The notes under the pieces are model-generated. The model did no database searches. It saw only the letters and a program-made list of their open reading frames with translations, and was not told where the DNA came from. Positions 26,103 to 35,194 of a stretch of 64,000 nt of DNA are shown here, piece by piece. Numbering within the stretch: the first letter of the stretch is position 1; each line of letters starts with the position of its first letter. A program made the position numbers and the translations under genes. The stretch comes from an uncultured Acidobacteriia bacterium (lineage in GTDB: Bacteria; Acidobacteriota; Terriglobia; Bryobacterales; Bryobacteraceae): positions 124,001 to 188,000 of the forward strand of contig CAINNJ010000046.1 in the NCBI GenBank assembly GCA_903851195.1, read 5' to 3'.

Positions 26103-29100
26103 ATGAATCGCTTCCTGGTCTTCGCCGGAGTGTGTCTGCTCTCCCTCTGCACTTCCCTGCCCGCCCAAACGGAGCGCGGCAATATCACGGGTCTCGTTAC
26201 CGACGGCAGCGGCGCGGGCGTTCCCAATCAGGAGGTGGTGATTGTGAACACGGCCACCAACACCGCCGAACGGGTCAGCACCACGGGCACGGGCGAATAC
26301 AACGCCGCGAACCTCGCGCCTGGCGCCTATCGCGTGGAAATCAGCGCGACGGGTTTTAAGCGCTTCGTCGAAAGCGGTATCGTACTGACAGCGGCGAAAA
26401 CCGTCCGCGTGGACGCAAAGCTCGAACTCGGACAGATCAGCGATTCCGTGCAGGTGACCGCGCAGGCGGCGCAGATGCAGACCGAGGACGCCAAGATTTC
26501 GACGGCGGTTGAGAACAAACTGGTGGATCAACTGCCGCTCGTGGTCGGCGGCGCGCTGCGAAGTCCGTTCGATCTGGTTTCCATTACGCCGGAAGCGAAG
26601 GGGACCGGTAACGCGGTCTCGCTCGGAGGCGGCCAGGCGGCTTCCTGGAGCGCCACGCTGGATGGTTTGCCGGTAAACACGAACCGCTCGGCGGACGCCG
26701 GCGAGACGGCTTACATGACGCCTTCGGTCGAATCCATCACGGAGTTCGCGGTGGATACCAACGGCTTCAAAGCGGAGTTCGGCCAGGCGGGCGGCGGCGT
26801 GATCACCTTCGTTTCGAAATCCGGCACCAACGATTATCACGGAACCGGCTACGATTTTCTGCGCAATCAGGATCTGGATGCGCGCAATTTCTTTGCTGCC
26901 ACGCGCTCCATCTATAAGCAAAACGATTTCGGCGCTTCCTTCGGCGGCCCGGTGCGGATCCCGAAACTCTATGACGGCAAAAACCGGACGTTCTTTTTCG
27001 TGAACTACGAAGGTTTCCGCAACCGCATCGGCGCGAACGGGGCTATCGCCAGCGTGCCCACGCCGGAGATGTACAAGGGCGATTTCTCCAACTGGGTGAA
27101 CTCCGGCAATAAACAGATTCCGATCTACGATCCCGACAGCACGGCCACGGTCAACGGATCGTTCGTGCGCAATGCCTTCCCGAATAACCAGATTCCGGCC
27201 TCGCGTTTCAGCCCCACCAGCGCTTCCATTATTCCGTTCGCGCAAAGTGTCATGCCGAACCGTGCGGGCCTGGTGGCGGGCACATCCGGATACGTACGAA
27301 ACAATTACGCCACGCAGAGCGGCGTGACCGTGACGCCCACGGACAAGGGCAGCGTGAAGGTGGATCAGAACTTCGGCAACAGTCACCACGTGGCCTTCTT
27401 TTATAACCGCACGGCCTACACGAGTGAGCCGGGCGCGAGCGGTCCGGCGGGCCTTCCCGAGCCGCTCTGGAACGGCCAGATCGTGACCTATGACTCATCG
27501 GCTTACCGAATGAGTTATGACTGGACCATCTCTCCCCGGCTGCTCAATCACCTCGCGGTGGGCGGGAATAAGTTCTTCAAAGACAGTTACTCGCCGAACG
27601 TGGGCGGACCCTGGAAGGGCAAGGTCTGTATTAAGAACGCGGTCGATTGCACCGTCAATTTCCCGAGTATTTCCTTCAGCGATTTCACAGGCTGGGGCGG
27701 CGCGGCGGATAACGGCACCGAACAGCCCATGTGGTCCATTAAAGACGATCTCAGTTATGTGCGCGGCGCGCATACGCTGAAATTCGGCTACGATTACCAG
27801 AGTCAGCGCGCGAACGGTTTCGGGGAACAGAATATTGCCGGACAGGCCACCTTCAGCTTCCTCGAAACCGCCGTCCCCGGAGTCACCAACGGCAGCAGCG
27901 GCAGTTCGTTCGCGTCCTTCCTTTTGGGGACCGCAGACAGCGGCGCGACCGAGACCATTCGATACCTGCCGCAGACTTATCGCTACACCGGCCTGTATGC
28001 GCAGGACGACTGGCGCGTGAACAAACGTCTGGTGCTGAATATCGGCCTGCGCTATGAATTCACCCGGCCGCCGGTCTCGATGGGCGATCAGTATTCGGAC
28101 TTCGCGCCGGACGTTCCGAATCCCGCGGTGAACAACTATCCCGGCGCCCTGCGCTTCGCGGGCAACGGCGCGGGACGCACGGGAACGCGGAGTCTGATTC
28201 CGTCCTGGTGGGGAGCGATCGGGCCGCGCCTGGGCGCCGCTTATTCGCTCGACAGTAAGACCACCATCCGCGCGGGCGCGGGACGCACTTTCAGCCGCGT
28301 CACGGTCGTCTCCGGCACCACGCACTACTCGGGTTTTATCGGCCAGTACAACTTCGCCTCCACCAACCAGGGCATCACGCCGGCATTCAACTGGGATCAG
28401 GGGCTGCCTTCTTATCCGCTTCCCCCGCAGATCAATCCCGCGTTTCAGAACAACCAGAACGTCGACTGGTGGCAGGGCCAGGAAGCTTCGCGCGCGCCGG
28501 AGATCGACTACTGGACGCTCTCCGTACAGCGCCAGCTTTCGGGCAAGATGATCCTCGAAGCGACCTATAACGGAACCTCGGGGAGTCATCTGCAGTCGGG
28601 CCTCGTGAACATCAACCAGACGCCCATGTCGGTGGTGAACGGGCTGATCGCGAAATACGGCGCGGCCCAGGCGATTACGCTGCTGAACTCGAACGTCACG
28701 TCACCGGCGGCCGTCGCGGCAGGCATTCCGATTCCCTACGCGAACTTCACCAACGCAAGTGTGCAACGGACCATGACCGTGGCCCAGGCGCTGCGGCCGT
28801 ATCCTCAATACCTCACCATCGACACCAGCCAGGGCGGCGGCGACAAGAGCGGCCATTCGATGTACAACGCGGCGATTCTCAAGCTTGAGCGCCGCTCCAC
28901 CGCGGGGCTGACCTTCCAGTGGAGTTATGTATTTTCGAAAATCCTGACGGATTCCGATACCTACTATGCCAACGGCGGCATGGCCGAGGATCAGGCGAAC
29001 CGGCGTCTGGAAAAATCGATCGGCGCCTACGACCAGACCCACGTGCTGAAGATGAACACGCTGTACGAACTGCCCTTCGGCCCGGGCAAGCGGTGGCTCT

Positions 29101-29591
29101 CCAGCGGGTTCGCCGGGCGGATGCTGGGCGGCTGGCGGCTGAGCGGGATTCAGGTGTATTCGAGCGGTTTCCCGCTGGGCGTTACCAGAAACGCGCCGCT
29201 GCCGATCTTCAATGGCCGTAACCCGGCGGTGATCACCACGTATGACGGCTGGCGCGCGACTACGGGGTCCGGCGGCTTTGACCCGAATGCCGGTCTTTTC
29301 TTTAATCCGGCGGTCTTTCCGGCCCAACCGGTGGGTGTTCTCGGGAATGCCACGCGCTTTAATCCGAAAGTGCGGGCATTTCCGAATCTGAACGAAAACG
29401 TAAGTCTGGGAAAGTCGTTCCGGCTGACGGAGCGGTTCCGGCTCGACTTCCGGGCGGAAGCCTTTAACATCCTGAACCGTGTCGTCTTCGGGTCGCCGAA
29501 CTCGAACCTGAACAGCAATTCCTTCGGGCTGGTAACGGGTCAATCGAACTCGGCGAGGCAGATGCAGGGAGCGCTGAAGCTCTACTGGTAG
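26103..29591 (+). CDS. Oar-like TonB-dependent receptor with carboxypeptidase-regulatory N-terminal domain
   Basis: 1162 residues. Signal peptide (1-21), a carboxypeptidase-regulatory-like beta domain (about 24-105; ERGNITGLVTDGSGAGVPNQ), a plug-like region (about 110-260) and a large outer-membrane beta-barrel ending in the typical aromatic C-terminus KLYW. The Oar/TonB receptor group is greatly expanded in Acidobacteria, where members import large or complex nutrients. Tyr, Asn and Gly are rich in the barrel as expected. No paired SusD gene is present. A -35-like TTGACG at 26063 and a weak CATCAT hexamer six bases before the ATG are the only promoter-like signals. Confidence 0.93.
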   Translation: MNRFLVFAGVCLLSLCTSLPAQTERGNITGLVTDGSGAGVPNQEVVIVNTATNTAERVSTTGTGEYNAANLAPGAYRVEISATGFKRFVESGIVLTAAKTVRVDAKLELGQISDSVQVTAQAAQMQTEDAKISTAVENKLVDQLPLVVGGALRSPFDLVSITPEAKGTGNAVSLGGGQAASWSATLDGLPVNTNRSADAGETAYMTPSVESITEFAVDTNGFKAEFGQAGGGVITFVSKSGTNDYHGTGYDFLRNQDLDARNFFAATRSIYKQNDFGASFGGPVRIPKLYDGKNRTFFFVNYEGFRNRIGANGAIASVPTPEMYKGDFSNWVNSGNKQIPIYDPDSTATVNGSFVRNAFPNNQIPASRFSPTSASIIPFAQSVMPNRAGLVAGTSGYVRNNYATQSGVTVTPTDKGSVKVDQNFGNSHHVAFFYNRTAYTSEPGASGPAGLPEPLWNGQIVTYDSSAYRMSYDWTISPRLLNHLAVGGNKFFKDSYSPNVGGPWKGKVCIKNAVDCTVNFPSISFSDFTGWGGAADNGTEQPMWSIKDDLSYVRGAHTLKFGYDYQSQRANGFGEQNIAGQATFSFLETAVPGVTNGSSGSSFASFLLGTADSGATETIRYLPQTYRYTGLYAQDDWRVNKRLVLNIGLRYEFTRPPVSMGDQYSDFAPDVPNPAVNNYPGALRFAGNGAGRTGTRSLIPSWWGAIGPRLGAAYSLDSKTTIRAGAGRTFSRVTVVSGTTHYSGFIGQYNFASTNQGITPAFNWDQGLPSYPLPPQINPAFQNNQNVDWWQGQEASRAPEIDYWTLSVQRQLSGKMILEATYNGTSGSHLQSGLVNINQTPMSVVNGLIAKYGAAQAITLLNSNVTSPAAVAAGIPIPYANFTNASVQRTMTVAQALRPYPQYLTIDTSQGGGDKSGHSMYNAAILKLERRSTAGLTFQWSYVFSKILTDSDTYYANGGMAEDQANRRLEKSIGAYDQTHVLKMNTLYELPFGPGKRWLSSGFAGRMLGGWRLSGIQVYSSGFPLGVTRNAPLPIFNGRNPAVITTYDGWRATTGSGGFDPNAGLFFNPAVFPAQPVGVLGNATRFNPKVRAFPNLNENVSLGKSFRLTERFRLDFRAEAFNILNRVVFGSPNSNLNSNSFGLVTGQSNSARQMQGALKLYW

Positions 29592-29602
29592 GCTGTTCGC
29601 TT

Positions 29603-30088
29603 ATGGTCAATCTGCACGCGGTGCCGCTCACGATTCCGGAAAACACGAACATCGTGCTCGGCCAGAGCCACTTCATTAAAACCGTGGAAGACGTCTACGA
29701 AGCGATGGTGAACACGGTGCCGGGCGCGAAGTTCGGCGTCGCCTTTAACGAAGCTTCCGGGCCGTGTCTGACGCGCAGCGGCGGCACGGATCCGGAACTG
29801 CAAAAGGCGGCTGTGGATATTGCCGGGGCCGTGGGCGCCGGGCACTTCTTCGCGCTGGTGATGCGCGGCGTGTTTCCGATCAATATACTGGGCCGGATCA
29901 AAGACGTGCCGGAAGTCTGCAATATTTTCTGCGCCACGGCGAATCCGGTCGAAGTCATCGTCGCGCAGACAGCGCAGGGCCGGGGCGTGCTCGGAGTCAT
30001 CGACGGGTCCTCACCGAAGGGTCTGGAGACGGAAGCGGACGGCGTGCACCGGCACGAGTTTTTGAGGAAAATCGGCTATAAACGGTAA
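29603..30088 (+). CDS. Adenosine-specific kinase family protein (PF04008)
   Basis: 161 residues, full length for the family. Conserved features seen are NIVLGQSHFIKTVEDVYEAM, KFGVAFNEASG, and the long C-terminal IFCATANPVEVIVAQT...GVIDG block. Archaeal members bind AMP/adenosine and have been described as adenosine-specific kinases, although the activity is weakly documented. Cytoplasmic. It is alone between the receptor and a terminator; it may be co-transcribed with the receptor, whose stop is 11 bases upstream. Confidence 0.9.
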   Translation: MVNLHAVPLTIPENTNIVLGQSHFIKTVEDVYEAMVNTVPGAKFGVAFNEASGPCLTRSGGTDPELQKAAVDIAGAVGAGHFFALVMRGVFPINILGRIKDVPEVCNIFCATANPVEVIVAQTAQGRGVLGVIDGSSPKGLETEADGVHRHEFLRKIGYKR

Positions 30089-30116
30089 AAGGCCGGGGAG
30101 GAAATCCCCGGCCTTT
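30088..30116. terminator. Bidirectional intrinsic terminator between the adenosine-kinase-like gene and rho
   Basis: Perfect 12-bp stem: AAAGGCCGGGGA (30088-30099) with TCCCCGGCCTTT (30105-30116), 5-base loop GGAAA. T-runs flank both arms. It starts at the last base of the plus-strand stop and lies 24 bases beyond the end of rho on the other strand. Confidence 0.9.
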
Positions 30117-30140
30117 CGTTAACGGACTGAGAGCGGCTGT

Positions 30141-32204
30141 TTACCGGCTCATGGAAGCCAGGAATTCCCCGTTGGTGCGGGTCTTGGCCAGCTTGTCGAG
30201 CAGCAGTTCCATCGTTTCCACGGGCGACAACGGACTCAGCACGCGGCGCAGAATATAGACGCGGTTGAGTTCGTCCGGCGGCATCAGCAGTTCTTCCTTG
30301 CGGGTGCCGCTCTTGTTGATATCGATGGCAGGGAACACGCGCTTCTCGATCAGCTTGCGGTCGAGATGAATTTCCATGTTGCCCGTGCCCTTGAACTCTT
30401 CGAAGATCACGTCGTCCATACGGCTGCCCGTATCCACCAGCGCGGTGGCGATGATGGTGAGCGAGCCGCCTTCTTCGATATTGCGCGCCGCGCCGAAGAA
30501 CCGCTTCGGACGCTGCAGAGCGTTGGAATCGACGCCGCCCGAGAGCACCTTGCCGGAGGGCGGCACGATGGTGTTGTAAGCGCGCGCCAGACGGGTGATG
30601 GAGTCGAGCAGGATGACGACATCCTTCTTGTGCTCCACCAGACGCTTGGCCTTTTCGATCACCATTTCGGCCACCTGCACGTGGCGGGTAGCGGGTTCGT
30701 CGAACGTGGAACTGATGACTTCGCCGCGCACCGAACGCTGCATATCGGTGACTTCTTCCGGGCGTTCGTCGATCAGCAGCACGATCAGCGTGACTTCCGG
30801 ATGGTTGGTCGTCACGGAGTTCGCGATGTTCTGCAGCAGCATCGTCTTGCCGGTGCGCGGCGGCGCCACGATCAGGCCACGCTGGCCCTTGCCGATAGGC
30901 GTAACCAGATCCATCACGCGGCCCGAGAAGTTCTCTTTGACCGTTTCGAGTTTCAGACGGCCGTTCGGATAAAGCGGCGTCAGATTGTCGAAGAAGATCT
31001 TATTGCGCGCTTCCTCCGGCGGTTCGAAGTTGATGGCGTCGACTTTGATCAGCGCGAAGTAACGTTCGCCTTCCTTGGGGGGGCGAATCTGACCGGAGAC
31101 CGTGTCGCCGGTGCGCAGGTCGAAGCGGCGGATCTGCGAGGGCGAGACGTACACGTCGTCAGGACCCGGCAGGTAGTTGTATTCGGGAGCGCGCAGGAAG
31201 CCGAACCCGTCCGGCAGGCATTCGAGCACGCCTTCCGAGAAAATAAGCCCGCTTTTTTCGGCCTGCGTCTGCAGGATCTTGAAAATCAGTTCCTGTTTGC
31301 GGAAACCGGCCGCGTTCTGAACGCCCATCTCTTTGGCGATGTTGTTCAGATCGACGATGCTCTTGTCTTTGAGTTCCACCAGATCGAGCCGTTCGCCCGT
31401 TCTGCCCTGCTGCTGGGGTTTATTGCGGCGCTGCTGATTGTTCTGATGGCCACCACCGGCCTGATTGCCCGGATTCCCCTGATTGCCGCCGCCCTGATTG
31501 CCCGGATTTCCACCACCCTGATTCTGCTGGTGGTGTTGCGGAGCCTGCTGCTGTCCGCCGCCGCCCTGCTGGGACGGCTGTTGCTGCTGCGGTCTCGGCT
31601 GTTGCTGTCCGCCATGCTGCGGATTGCCGGTCGCCTGATTGCCCGGATTGGCCGACGCGGAAGTATTCGCGGGCGCCGAAGTACCTGCCGCCGGAGGCGC
31701 TTCATTCACCGGCGCCGAGTTCCCGTCGGCCTGCGCGACCGGAGCGGGTGAAGCGGCCGGGGCTGCGACGGGTGGCGCTGAAGCGGGAGGCGCTGAATTG
31801 GAAGGTGTTGGAGCAGGAGGTGTTGAAGCGGGAGGTGTTGACGCGGGAGCCTGCGCGCTCACGCCCGGCAGTTCCGCCTGAACGGGCGCAACTTCCGCTT
31901 TTGGGGCTTCCGCTTTCGGGGCTTCGGCCCTGGGCGCTTCAGACCCTCTGGAGGCTTCCGCCTGCCGTGCCGCCTCGGCGGCCTTGGCGGCGTCCTGCTG
32001 CCGGGTGGCGCGAGGCGCGCGGGGCGGCCTTTCATGATGCGCGGGCCGGGCTTCCGAAGCCGGTTTCTGCGCTCCGTCTTCGCCCTTATCGGGTGTCTTC
32101 TCGGACTGCGCTTCCCGGGCGGGCTGCTCAGCCGTCTTCTCCGGAGCCGATTGCTCCTGAGGCGGTGTGTCTATGATTGGTGTGTTTTCGTTATCGCTTG
32201 CCAA
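30141..32204 (-). CDS. rho: Transcription termination factor Rho with long disordered, prion-like N-terminal extension
   Basis: 687 residues against about 420 in E. coli. From about 271 the standard Rho begins: Rho-N helices ([22 protein letters not shown]), the RNA-binding OSB domain ([22 protein letters not shown]), Walker A APPRTGKT (447-454), Walker B VVILLDS (529-535) and the R-loop/Q-loop region [10 protein letters not shown] (554-563). It is an RNA-dependent hexameric ATPase that ends transcription. The first 270 residues are disordered: charged (1-90), Pro/Ala repeats (90-180), then a Gln/Asn/Gly-rich stretch (about 186-267). Start is TTG at 32204 with GAGGG five bases upstream, inside the end of engB (34-base overlap). 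Confidence 0.95.
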   Translation of the reverse strand: MASDNENTPIIDTPPQEQSAPEKTAEQPAREAQSEKTPDKGEDGAQKPASEARPAHHERPPRAPRATRQQDAAKAAEAARQAEASRGSEAPRAEAPKAEAPKAEVAPVQAELPGVSAQAPASTPPASTPPAPTPSNSAPPASAPPVAAPAASPAPVAQADGNSAPVNEAPPAAGTSAPANTSASANPGNQATGNPQHGGQQQPRPQQQQPSQQGGGGQQQAPQHHQQNQGGGNPGNQGGGNQGNPGNQAGGGHQNNQQRRNKPQQQGRTGERLDLVELKDKSIVDLNNIAKEMGVQNAAGFRKQELIFKILQTQAEKSGLIFSEGVLECLPDGFGFLRAPEYNYLPGPDDVYVSPSQIRRFDLRTGDTVSGQIRPPKEGERYFALIKVDAINFEPPEEARNKIFFDNLTPLYPNGRLKLETVKENFSGRVMDLVTPIGKGQRGLIVAPPRTGKTMLLQNIANSVTTNHPEVTLIVLLIDERPEEVTDMQRSVRGEVISSTFDEPATRHVQVAEMVIEKAKRLVEHKKDVVILLDSITRLARAYNTIVPPSGKVLSGGVDSNALQRPKRFFGAARNIEEGGSLTIIATALVDTGSRMDDVIFEEFKGTGNMEIHLDRKLIEKRVFPAIDINKSGTRKEELLMPPDELNRVYILRRVLSPLSPVETMELLLDKLAKTRTNGEFLASMSR
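31780..31854. repeat. 15-bp repeats encoding the Pro/Ala segment of Rho
   Basis: Five 15-bp units beginning at 31780, 31795, 31810, 31825 and 31840, related to GAAGCGGGAGGTGTT, encode pentapeptides of the type (S/T)PPA(S/P) on the minus strand. Confidence 0.8.
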
Positions 32205-32731
32205 ATTTCCCTCACTCCCCGGCCGGTAACGGCCGAGAACGGCAGCGGCTCGGCATGTTGCCGGATGGCCTTCAAACCGCGCTGCTGCTCTGCCTGGTTC
32301 AGTTTGTCTATCTTGGACGCCACGACAAGGTACGGATGGTTATTCACTTCGAGCCAGTTCTTCAGGTCGAGGTCTTTATCCATCCAGCCGCGCCGCGCGT
32401 CCAGGATCAGAAATGATAATTGCAGAGTCTTTCGCTCCCGCAAGTAATGTTCAATGAGTACGGCCCATTCGCCTTTGGCCGCGACCGGCACACGCGCATA
32501 CCCGTAACCAGGTAAGTCAACGAAGTAGAGTTTGCCGTCCAGCCGGTAAAAGTTAATCGACTGTGTACGACCGGGCGTGTTACTGGTGAACGCCAGCCCT
32601 TTATGCCCTGTGATTGCATTAATCAGGCTGGATTTGCCGACGTTGCTTCTCCCCAGAAAAGCGATCTCGGGCATTCCATCGGCGGGGAACTGCTCCGGAC
32701 TGTTGGCGCTTAAGATGAATTCTGATTTCAA
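32171..32731 (-). CDS. engB: Ribosome biogenesis GTPase EngB (YihA/YsxC)
   Basis: 186 residues. The small TRAFAC GTPase shows G1 [13 protein letters not shown]2/G3 with [11 protein letters not shown] and [10 protein letters not shown]4 SKIDK and G5-like PFSAVTGRG. It assists 50S subunit assembly. Start is TTG at 32731. Its 3' end overlaps the start of rho by 34 bases, so the two genes are probably one transcript. Confidence 0.95.
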   Translation of the reverse strand: MKSEFILSANSPEQFPADGMPEIAFLGRSNVGKSSLINAITGHKGLAFTSNTPGRTQSINFYRLDGKLYFVDLPGYGYARVPVAAKGEWAVLIEHYLRERKTLQLSFLILDARRGWMDKDLDLKNWLEVNNHPYLVVASKIDKLNQAEQQRGLKAIRQHAEPLPFSAVTGRGVREIWQAITKTHQS

Positions 32732-32900
32732 TTTTACTACACCGGAAGAAGGGAGGGAAGCAAGCGGGTGAAACCATAGTGTACCCTGGTTTCGCTACAC
32801 GATGTGCGCGCCGCGTTTTGATCCCTCTTCATGGTGCCCGAGGAACGCCTTCCCGTGCGTCGCCGGACACTTCGCATTCCTTAACTCCACTTCTGGCGTG

Positions 32901-32920
32901 TATACTCCAGATATGGAGTC
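32901..32920 (+). promoter_or_regulatory. Promoter -10 and inverted repeat over the antitoxin start
   Basis: TATACT (32901-32906) ends 6 bases before ATG 32913. CTCCA-GATA-TGGAG (32905-32918) is an inverted repeat that covers the start codon, a natural place for autorepression by the antitoxin. A convincing -35 is not seen. The preceding 170 bases, back to engB, hold no gene. Confidence 0.5.
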
Positions 32921-33353
32921 AGTCCCCGTATCCCCCGTCTATCTGGAACCCGTGCCGCCCGATCGCCGCAGCGATCCGAAGGTGCGCCGTCAGATGTCCG
33001 GCCCGGCCATCCGCGCGTTTCTGAATGTGGCCAAAGCCTGGGAACTCGACAGCGAGGAACGCCGCTGTCTGCTTGGCTGGCCCGCTCCTTCCACGTTCTT
33101 TAAATACCAGGCCGGCGATCACGGTACCCTCTCGTACGACATGCTGATGCGCATCTCCCTCGTGCTCGGCATCTACAAAGACCTCCACATTCTTTATCCC
33201 GAACCCGACCTCGCCGATCGCTGGGTCAAACTCCCCAACAGCAACCCGTTATTCGGTGGCCGGCCGGCCCTGGCTCTGATGTCGGAGAGCGGCATGGACG
33301 GCCTTTACCAGGTGCGGCGTCTGCTCGACGCCAGGCGGGGGGCATGGAGCTGA
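32913..33353 (+). CDS. Xre/MbcA/ParS-type antitoxin of a RES toxin-antitoxin pair
   Basis: 146 residues. An N-terminal all-helical domain (about 25-75; GPAIRAFLNVAKAWELDSEERRCLLGW) looks like the Xre-like helix-turn-helix of MbcA/ParS antitoxins, and the C-terminal part (WVKLPNSNPLFGGRPALALM) is the toxin-binding domain of that family (the NPLF.G..PL.LM motif). It should neutralise the RES protein encoded next, which it overlaps by 10 bases, and repress the operon. The ATG is preferred over an upstream in-frame ATG (32802) because of the promoter position and the family's usual length. Confidence 0.88.
   Translation: MESVPVSPVYLEPVPPDRRSDPKVRRQMSGPAIRAFLNVAKAWELDSEERRCLLGWPAPSTFFKYQAGDHGTLSYDMLMRISLVLGIYKDLHILYPEPDLADRWVKLPNSNPLFGGRPALALMSESGMDGLYQVRRLLDARRGAWS
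33344..33353 (+). other. 10-base overlap of antitoxin and toxin genes
   Basis: The toxin ATG (33344) lies inside the antitoxin end, which supports translational coupling and the correct pairing of the two genes. Confidence 0.8.
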
Positions 33354-34012
33354 CATCCCCGATACCGCTGGTCCGGCTCCGCTGGAAGAACACCTGCCGC
33401 CTGATTCCGAGCCGCTTTCCTTCCACCGGCATTCTGGACCGCGTGGCGCGCCCCGAAGACCTCCCGCACATCTTCGAACTGGAATCCTGGACCAACGACC
33501 GTATTTCGAGCGAACTTGGTGTACTCCACCGCGTGCCGCCCGAAGAGTGGGTCACCGGTCCGCAGGCCACCGTGATCATGGCCGCCTTCTGTCATCCCCG
33601 GCCCGATGGCGGCCGCTTCAACGGGGCGGATCGCGGCGCCTGGTACACCGCGCGCCGGCTCGACACCGCGCATGCCGAGATCATCTACCACCGTACGCGG
33701 GAACTGGCCGAAGTCGGCGTTTTCGAAACGCGCGTGCAGATGCGGCTGTATCTTTCCGACCTGAGCGCATCTTTCCATGACATGCGGCCCGATCCGCGCG
33801 TGCGCGATCCCGACAGTTATACCGAATCGCAGAAGCTGGCGCGTGGACTCTTCGATTCCGGCTCCAACGGCATCGTCTACCGGAGTGTGCGGGATGCCGG
33901 CGGCGAGTGTGTCGCCTGCTTCCGCCCCCGGCTCGTCGGCAACGTCCGGCCGGACGCGCACTTCGAATACAGATGGTCCGGCACGTCCACGCCGTCCGTT
34001 CGGCAGTTGTAG
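33344..34012 (+). CDS. RES-domain toxin (NAD+ phosphorylase family)
   Basis: 222 residues with the RES fold: the N-terminal Arg region (RLIPSRFPSTGILDRVA), GAWYTARRLDTAHAE in the middle and a conserved Ser/Asn near ARGLFDSGSNGIVYRS. RES toxins of type II systems degrade NAD+ (phosphorolysis or glycohydrolysis), halting growth. The protein is longer than the smallest RES toxins (about 150 aa), with an insert at about 50-85. Base composition is like its neighbours, so no sign of recent transfer is evident. Confidence 0.87.
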   Translation: MELTSPIPLVRLRWKNTCRLIPSRFPSTGILDRVARPEDLPHIFELESWTNDRISSELGVLHRVPPEEWVTGPQATVIMAAFCHPRPDGGRFNGADRGAWYTARRLDTAHAEIIYHRTRELAEVGVFETRVQMRLYLSDLSASFHDMRPDPRVRDPDSYTESQKLARGLFDSGSNGIVYRSVRDAGGECVACFRPRLVGNVRPDAHFEYRWSGTSTPSVRQL

Positions 34013-34027
34013 TCGGGCCGGGTTGGC

Positions 34028-34033
34028 TACGAT
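34028..34033 (+). promoter_or_regulatory. -10-like hexamer 6 bases before the membrane-protein start
   Basis: TACGAT (34028-34033), then AGTTTC, then ATG 34040. It suggests an independent leaderless transcript for the next two genes. Confidence 0.45.
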
Positions 34034-34039
34034 AGTTTC

Positions 34040-35194
34040 ATGACTGCTAACGGCCTCCTCCCGCGGTCTCGCGAGGAAGGCATTCCCTGGTTTGTCTGGC
34101 TCGCCGTGGTCGGCGTCACCTCGGCCATGATCGGCGTCCATTGGGACATCTCCTGGCACCGCTCGATCGGCCGCGACACCTTCTGGACTCCCGCCCATAT
34201 CGCGATTCAGCTCTGCGGCGTGATTGCCGGAATCACCTGCGGATATCTGATTCTGCGCACCACCTTCAGCCGTTCGGAAATGCGCGATGTTTCCGTCCAG
34301 GTGCTCGGCTTTCGCGGACCGCTGGGCGCGTTCATCACGGCTTGGGGCGGTTTCACCATGATCACCTCCGCGCCTTTCGATGACTGGTGGCACAACGCGT
34401 ACGGCCTCGATGTGAAGATCTTAAGTCCGCCGCACGTGGTGCTGGCGCTGGGCATGTTCGGCGTGGAGATCGGAGCGCTGGTGCTGATCGCCGCGCGCAT
34501 GAACCGGGCTTCCGGCCAGGCGAAGAAGCGGCTCGAATACCTGTTTTTCTTTGTTGCCGCCATGATTCTGGTCGCCGCGCTCGTGCTGGTTCTGGAATTC
34601 ACCAGCCGCATCTTTCTGCACAGCGCTGTCTGTTACCGAACCGTTTGCATGATGGTTCCGGTCACCCTTCTGATGGCCGCCGGCGCGACCGGAAAGCGCT
34701 GGGGCGGCACCATCGTCGCGGGCATTTATACGCTGTTCGTACTCGGCATGGAATGGATTCTGCCGCTCTTCCCCGCGCAGCCGAAACTGGGCCCGGTGCT
34801 GCATGAAACCACGCAGTTCGTGCCCAACGGCTTTCCGTTGCTGATCCTCGTGCCTGCTTTGGCGATGGATCTGGCACGCCCTTTCCTCGCCGGATGGAAC
34901 AAGTGGCTGCAGGCGCTGGTGCAGGGGCCGCTGTTCCTCGTGACGTTCCTTGCCGTGGAATGGCCGTTCGGTTCGTTTTTGCAGACGCCCGCCGCGCGCA
35001 ACGCGATCTTCGGCAGCAACTATTTCGAGTACTGGGCGAGTCCGCGGAGTTACGCCATGCAGTATGTGTTCATTCCGTTCGAGAAGACGCCCGCGGAGTT
35101 CTGGACCAACATGGCGCTTGCGCTGCTGGCTGCCGTGCTGGCCTGCAGAATCGGCCTGGCGCGCGGGGAATGGCTGAGCCGTGTCCGCCGTTAA
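34040..35194 (+). CDS. Polytopic membrane protein with conserved-looking His/Trp motif, unknown function
   Basis: 384 residues with about ten membrane helices (roughly 15-35, 52-72, 93-112, 128-151, 166-188, 198-217, 223-243, 260-280, 290-312, 360-380). Between helices 1 and 2 lies HWDISWHRSIGRDTFW followed by PAH, and another loop has DDWWHN and PPH; these His/Trp clusters at the membrane surface look like a metal or haem site. I do not recognise a named family. The next gene overlaps it by 14 bases and encodes a His-rich exported protein, so they probably work together in the envelope. Confidence 0.8.
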   Translation: MTANGLLPRSREEGIPWFVWLAVVGVTSAMIGVHWDISWHRSIGRDTFWTPAHIAIQLCGVIAGITCGYLILRTTFSRSEMRDVSVQVLGFRGPLGAFITAWGGFTMITSAPFDDWWHNAYGLDVKILSPPHVVLALGMFGVEIGALVLIAARMNRASGQAKKRLEYLFFFVAAMILVAALVLVLEFTSRIFLHSAVCYRTVCMMVPVTLLMAAGATGKRWGGTIVAGIYTLFVLGMEWILPLFPAQPKLGPVLHETTQFVPNGFPLLILVPALAMDLARPFLAGWNKWLQALVQGPLFLVTFLAVEWPFGSFLQTPAARNAIFGSNYFEYWASPRSYAMQYVFIPFEKTPAEFWTNMALALLAAVLACRIGLARGEWLSRVRR

